Of a DNA stretch of 64,000 nt, positions 62,358-64,000 are shown piece by piece. Source of the stretch: CAZFHA01 sp964518595 (lineage in GTDB: Bacteria > Bacillota > Clostridia > Saccharofermentanales > Saccharofermentanaceae); contig CAZFHA010000021.1 of assembly GCA_964518595.1 (NCBI GenBank), forward strand, positions 1 through 64,000, in the 5' to 3' direction. Made by a program: the position numbers and the translations under genes. The notes under the pieces were generated by a model. That model ran no database searches, was not told the origin of the DNA, and saw nothing but the letters and a program-made list of their open reading frames with translations. Numbering within the stretch: the stretch's first letter is position 1; each line of letters opens with the position of its first letter.

Positions 62358-63050
62358 ATGCTTAAAACACACGAAGTTGAAGAAATGAGTTGTATCGCAA
62401 AAGGGCCCAATCACGGCCCGGCACCAATTCCTGAAGAAGGAAAATGGGTTCAGGCCAAACAGATCACCGATATTTCCGGGTTTACCCACGGAGTTGGCTG
62501 GTGTGCACCGCAACAAGGAGCCTGCAAATTGTCACTGAACATCAAAGACGGAATCATCCAAGAAGCTCTTATTGAGACCATTGGTTGTACCGGTATGACT
62601 CACTCCGCTGCTATGGCTGGAGAAATTCTGACCGGAAAAACCATCTTGGAAGCGTTAAACACAGACTTGGTATGCGATGCAATCAATACAGCTATGAGAG
62701 AATTGTTTCTCCAGATCGTTTATGGCCGCAGCCAATCTGCCTTCTCGGAAGGTGGACTGCCAATCGGAGCCTCTTTGGAGGATCTGGGAAAAGGGCTACG
62801 TTCACAAGTCGGAACAATTTTTTCTACTTTAGAAAAAGGTCCACGCTACTTAGAGTTAACTGAAGGTTACATCTCTAAGCTTGCTCTTGATGAAGGTGAT
62901 CAAATTATTGGCTATCAATTTCTAAAGATTGGTCCTATGCTGGATCAGATCAAAAAGGGTGTTGATGCAAATGAAGCCTATAACAAAAATCTGGGAACAT
63001 ATGGACGGTTTGATGAAGCAGCCCGTTACATTGATCCCAGACATGAATAA
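62358..63050 (+). CDS. IscU/NifU-like iron-sulfur scaffold family protein
   Basis: 230 aa. The scaffold-like core has GWCAPQQGACKLSLNIKDG, IETIGCTGMTHSAAMAGEIL and TGKTILEAL, matching the first two Cys regions of IscU. The third (LP-x-x-K-x-HCS-x-LA in IscU) reads GLPIGASLEDLG and has no Cys. A C-terminal extension of ~90 residues has no family I recognise. ATG 62358 with AAAGGGG upstream is preferred to 62322. It is 23 bp from the GGGtGRT gene, its usual partner. Confidence 0.85.
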   Translation: MLKTHEVEEMSCIAKGPNHGPAPIPEEGKWVQAKQITDISGFTHGVGWCAPQQGACKLSLNIKDGIIQEALIETIGCTGMTHSAAMAGEILTGKTILEALNTDLVCDAINTAMRELFLQIVYGRSQSAFSEGGLPIGASLEDLGKGLRSQVGTIFSTLEKGPRYLELTEGYISKLALDEGDQIIGYQFLKIGPMLDQIKKGVDANEAYNKNLGTYGRFDEAARYIDPRHE

Positions 63051-63073
63051 GTATTAGGAAGGAGATTTCAATT

Positions 63074-64000
63074 ATGCCGCTTTTTGAAAGTTACGATAGA
63101 AGAATACCTCAAATTAATGCCACACTTAAGGAATATGGTATTTCTTCCATCGAAGAAGCCAAAGAAATTTGTTCACAAAAGGGTATTGACCCTTACACAA
63201 TTTGCAAAGAGACCCAACCCATCGCTTTTGAAAATGCCGCTTGGGCTTATGTTGTAGGTGCCGCTATCGCCATCAAAACTGGTGCAAAAAAAGCGTCCAC
63301 CGCCGCTGAAGCTATTGGTATTGGCCTACAGGCCTTTTGTATCCCCGGTTCTGTAGCCGATGACCGTAAAGTTGGTATTGGTCATGGCAATCTGGCAGCT
63401 ATGCTTCTGCGTGAAGAAACCAGCTGCTTTGCCTTTTTGGCTGGTCATGAGTCTTTTGCCGCCGCTGAAGGCGCTATCAAAATTGCCCTTTCAGCTAACA
63501 AGGTACGCAAAGCACCTCTGCGTGTTATCTTGAATGGATTAGGCAAAGATGCCGCCTTCATTATTTCTCGCATTAATGGCTTTACTTATGTCGAAACCAA
63601 GTTCGATTATGGTACTGGCGAAGTTAAAGTAATTAAGGAAATTCCCTTCTCCAAGGGTGACCGCGCCAAGGTTCGTTGCTATGGCGCCGATGATGTTCGT
63701 GAAGGTGTTGCCATCATGGATTTGGAAGGCGTTGACGTATCAATCACCGGGAACTCCACCAATCCAACTCGTTTCCAACATCCTGTAGCCGGAACTTACA
63801 AAAAAGAATCCTTTGCGAAGGGTAAAAAATACTTCTCTGTCGCTTCTGGTGGTGGTACAGGCCGTACACTCCACCCCGATAACATGGCTGCCGGTCCTGC
63901 TTCTTATGGTATGACTGATACTATGGGACGTATGCACTCTGACGCACAATTTGCCGGATCTTCTTCCGTGCCTGCTCACGTTGAAATGATGGGCTTTTTA
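63074..64000 (+). CDS. GGGtGRT protein, partial (3' end beyond the window)
   Basis: 309 codons are visible with no stop. The name motif is present as ASGGGTGRTLHPDN. Other landmarks: AAWAYVVGAAIAIKTGAKKA, IGIGLQAFCIPGSVADDRKV, and AFLAGHESFAAAEGAIKIAL. Gly-rich, no membrane segment. Function unknown; usually paired with an IscU-like gene, as here. AAGGAG lies 8 nt before the ATG. Confidence 0.88.
   Translation, partial: MPLFESYDRRIPQINATLKEYGISSIEEAKEICSQKGIDPYTICKETQPIAFENAAWAYVVGAAIAIKTGAKKASTAAEAIGIGLQAFCIPGSVADDRKVGIGHGNLAAMLLREETSCFAFLAGHESFAAAEGAIKIALSANKVRKAPLRVILNGLGKDAAFIISRINGFTYVETKFDYGTGEVKVIKEIPFSKGDRAKVRCYGADDVREGVAIMDLEGVDVSITGNSTNPTRFQHPVAGTYKKESFAKGKKYFSVASGGGTGRTLHPDNMAAGPASYGMTDTMGRMHSDAQFAGSSSVPAHVEMMGFL

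Noticed and set aside
1..64000. CRISPR arrays, insertion sequences, prophage, rRNA, or a classic riboswitch
   Set aside because: No regularly spaced repeats, transposase, integrase, phage structural genes or conserved riboswitch cores were seen on either strand.

Overview
The window is chromosomal DNA from an anaerobic Gram-positive bacterium of the class Clostridia. The placement is by gene content: an Flp1-type Tad pilin, an FprA flavoprotein beside rubredoxin, an NrdG-type activase, SpoVG, AddAB, the Prp protease that trims ribosomal protein L27, the TIGR03960/TIGR03936 radical-SAM pair, and a GGGtGRT protein beside an IscU-like scaffold. Shine-Dalgarno sites are strong (GGAGG) and most genes lie on the minus strand. 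I see no phage, insertion sequence, CRISPR array or rRNA.

Layout. 0-1.5 kb: the end of a Tad pilus locus (pilin and an FHA membrane protein). 1.5-8.2 kb: F-type ATP synthase operon atpB-E-F-(delta/alpha fusion)-G-D-C. 8.4-10.9 kb: upp, rpiB, proA. 11-15.3 kb: an RlmL-like methyltransferase, a DUF3006 protein, an oxidoreductase, a coiled-coil protein and tRNA-Arg(CCU). 15.3-21.2 kb: rpoD followed by a divergent Rnf-like set (C, D, G and one protein resembling fused E and A). 21.3-30.1 kb: a zinc-ribbon protein, tadA, addA, addB. 30.2-34.8 kb: a lipid island (acyl-CoA/ACP synthetase, plsC, diacylglycerol kinase-like, ACP, MarR regulator). 34.9-38.1 kb: three radical-SAM-related genes. 38.2-41.9 kb: pgi, DUF4364, fprA, rubredoxin. 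42-44.4 kb: rplU-prp-rpmA-obg. 44.5-51.5 kb: amino acid symporter, second oxidoreductase, hydrolase, unknown membrane protein, spoVG, murC. 51.6-62 kb: information-processing genes (prfA, a TsaC/YwlE fusion, rpsF-ssb-rpsR, rplI-dnaB-tilS-hpt-ftsH). 62.3-64 kb: IscU-like scaffold and GGGtGRT protein, the latter cut by the window end.

Most of the window is housekeeping, and the unusual material is built into it. (1) The delta C-terminal domain of ATP synthase is joined to the N-terminus of alpha, and no delta N-terminal domain is present. (2) The Rnf-like locus has no RnfB, has an apparent E-A fusion without cluster cysteines, and lacks clear covalent-flavin motifs in D and G. (3) An in-frame second copy of the L9 C-terminal tail follows the rplI stop codon and differs from the first only at silent positions. 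(4) TsaC is fused to a YwlE-like protein arginine phosphatase. (5) Three DnaA boxes are packed into 30 bp far from any visible dnaA. All family calls were made by eye, with no database search.
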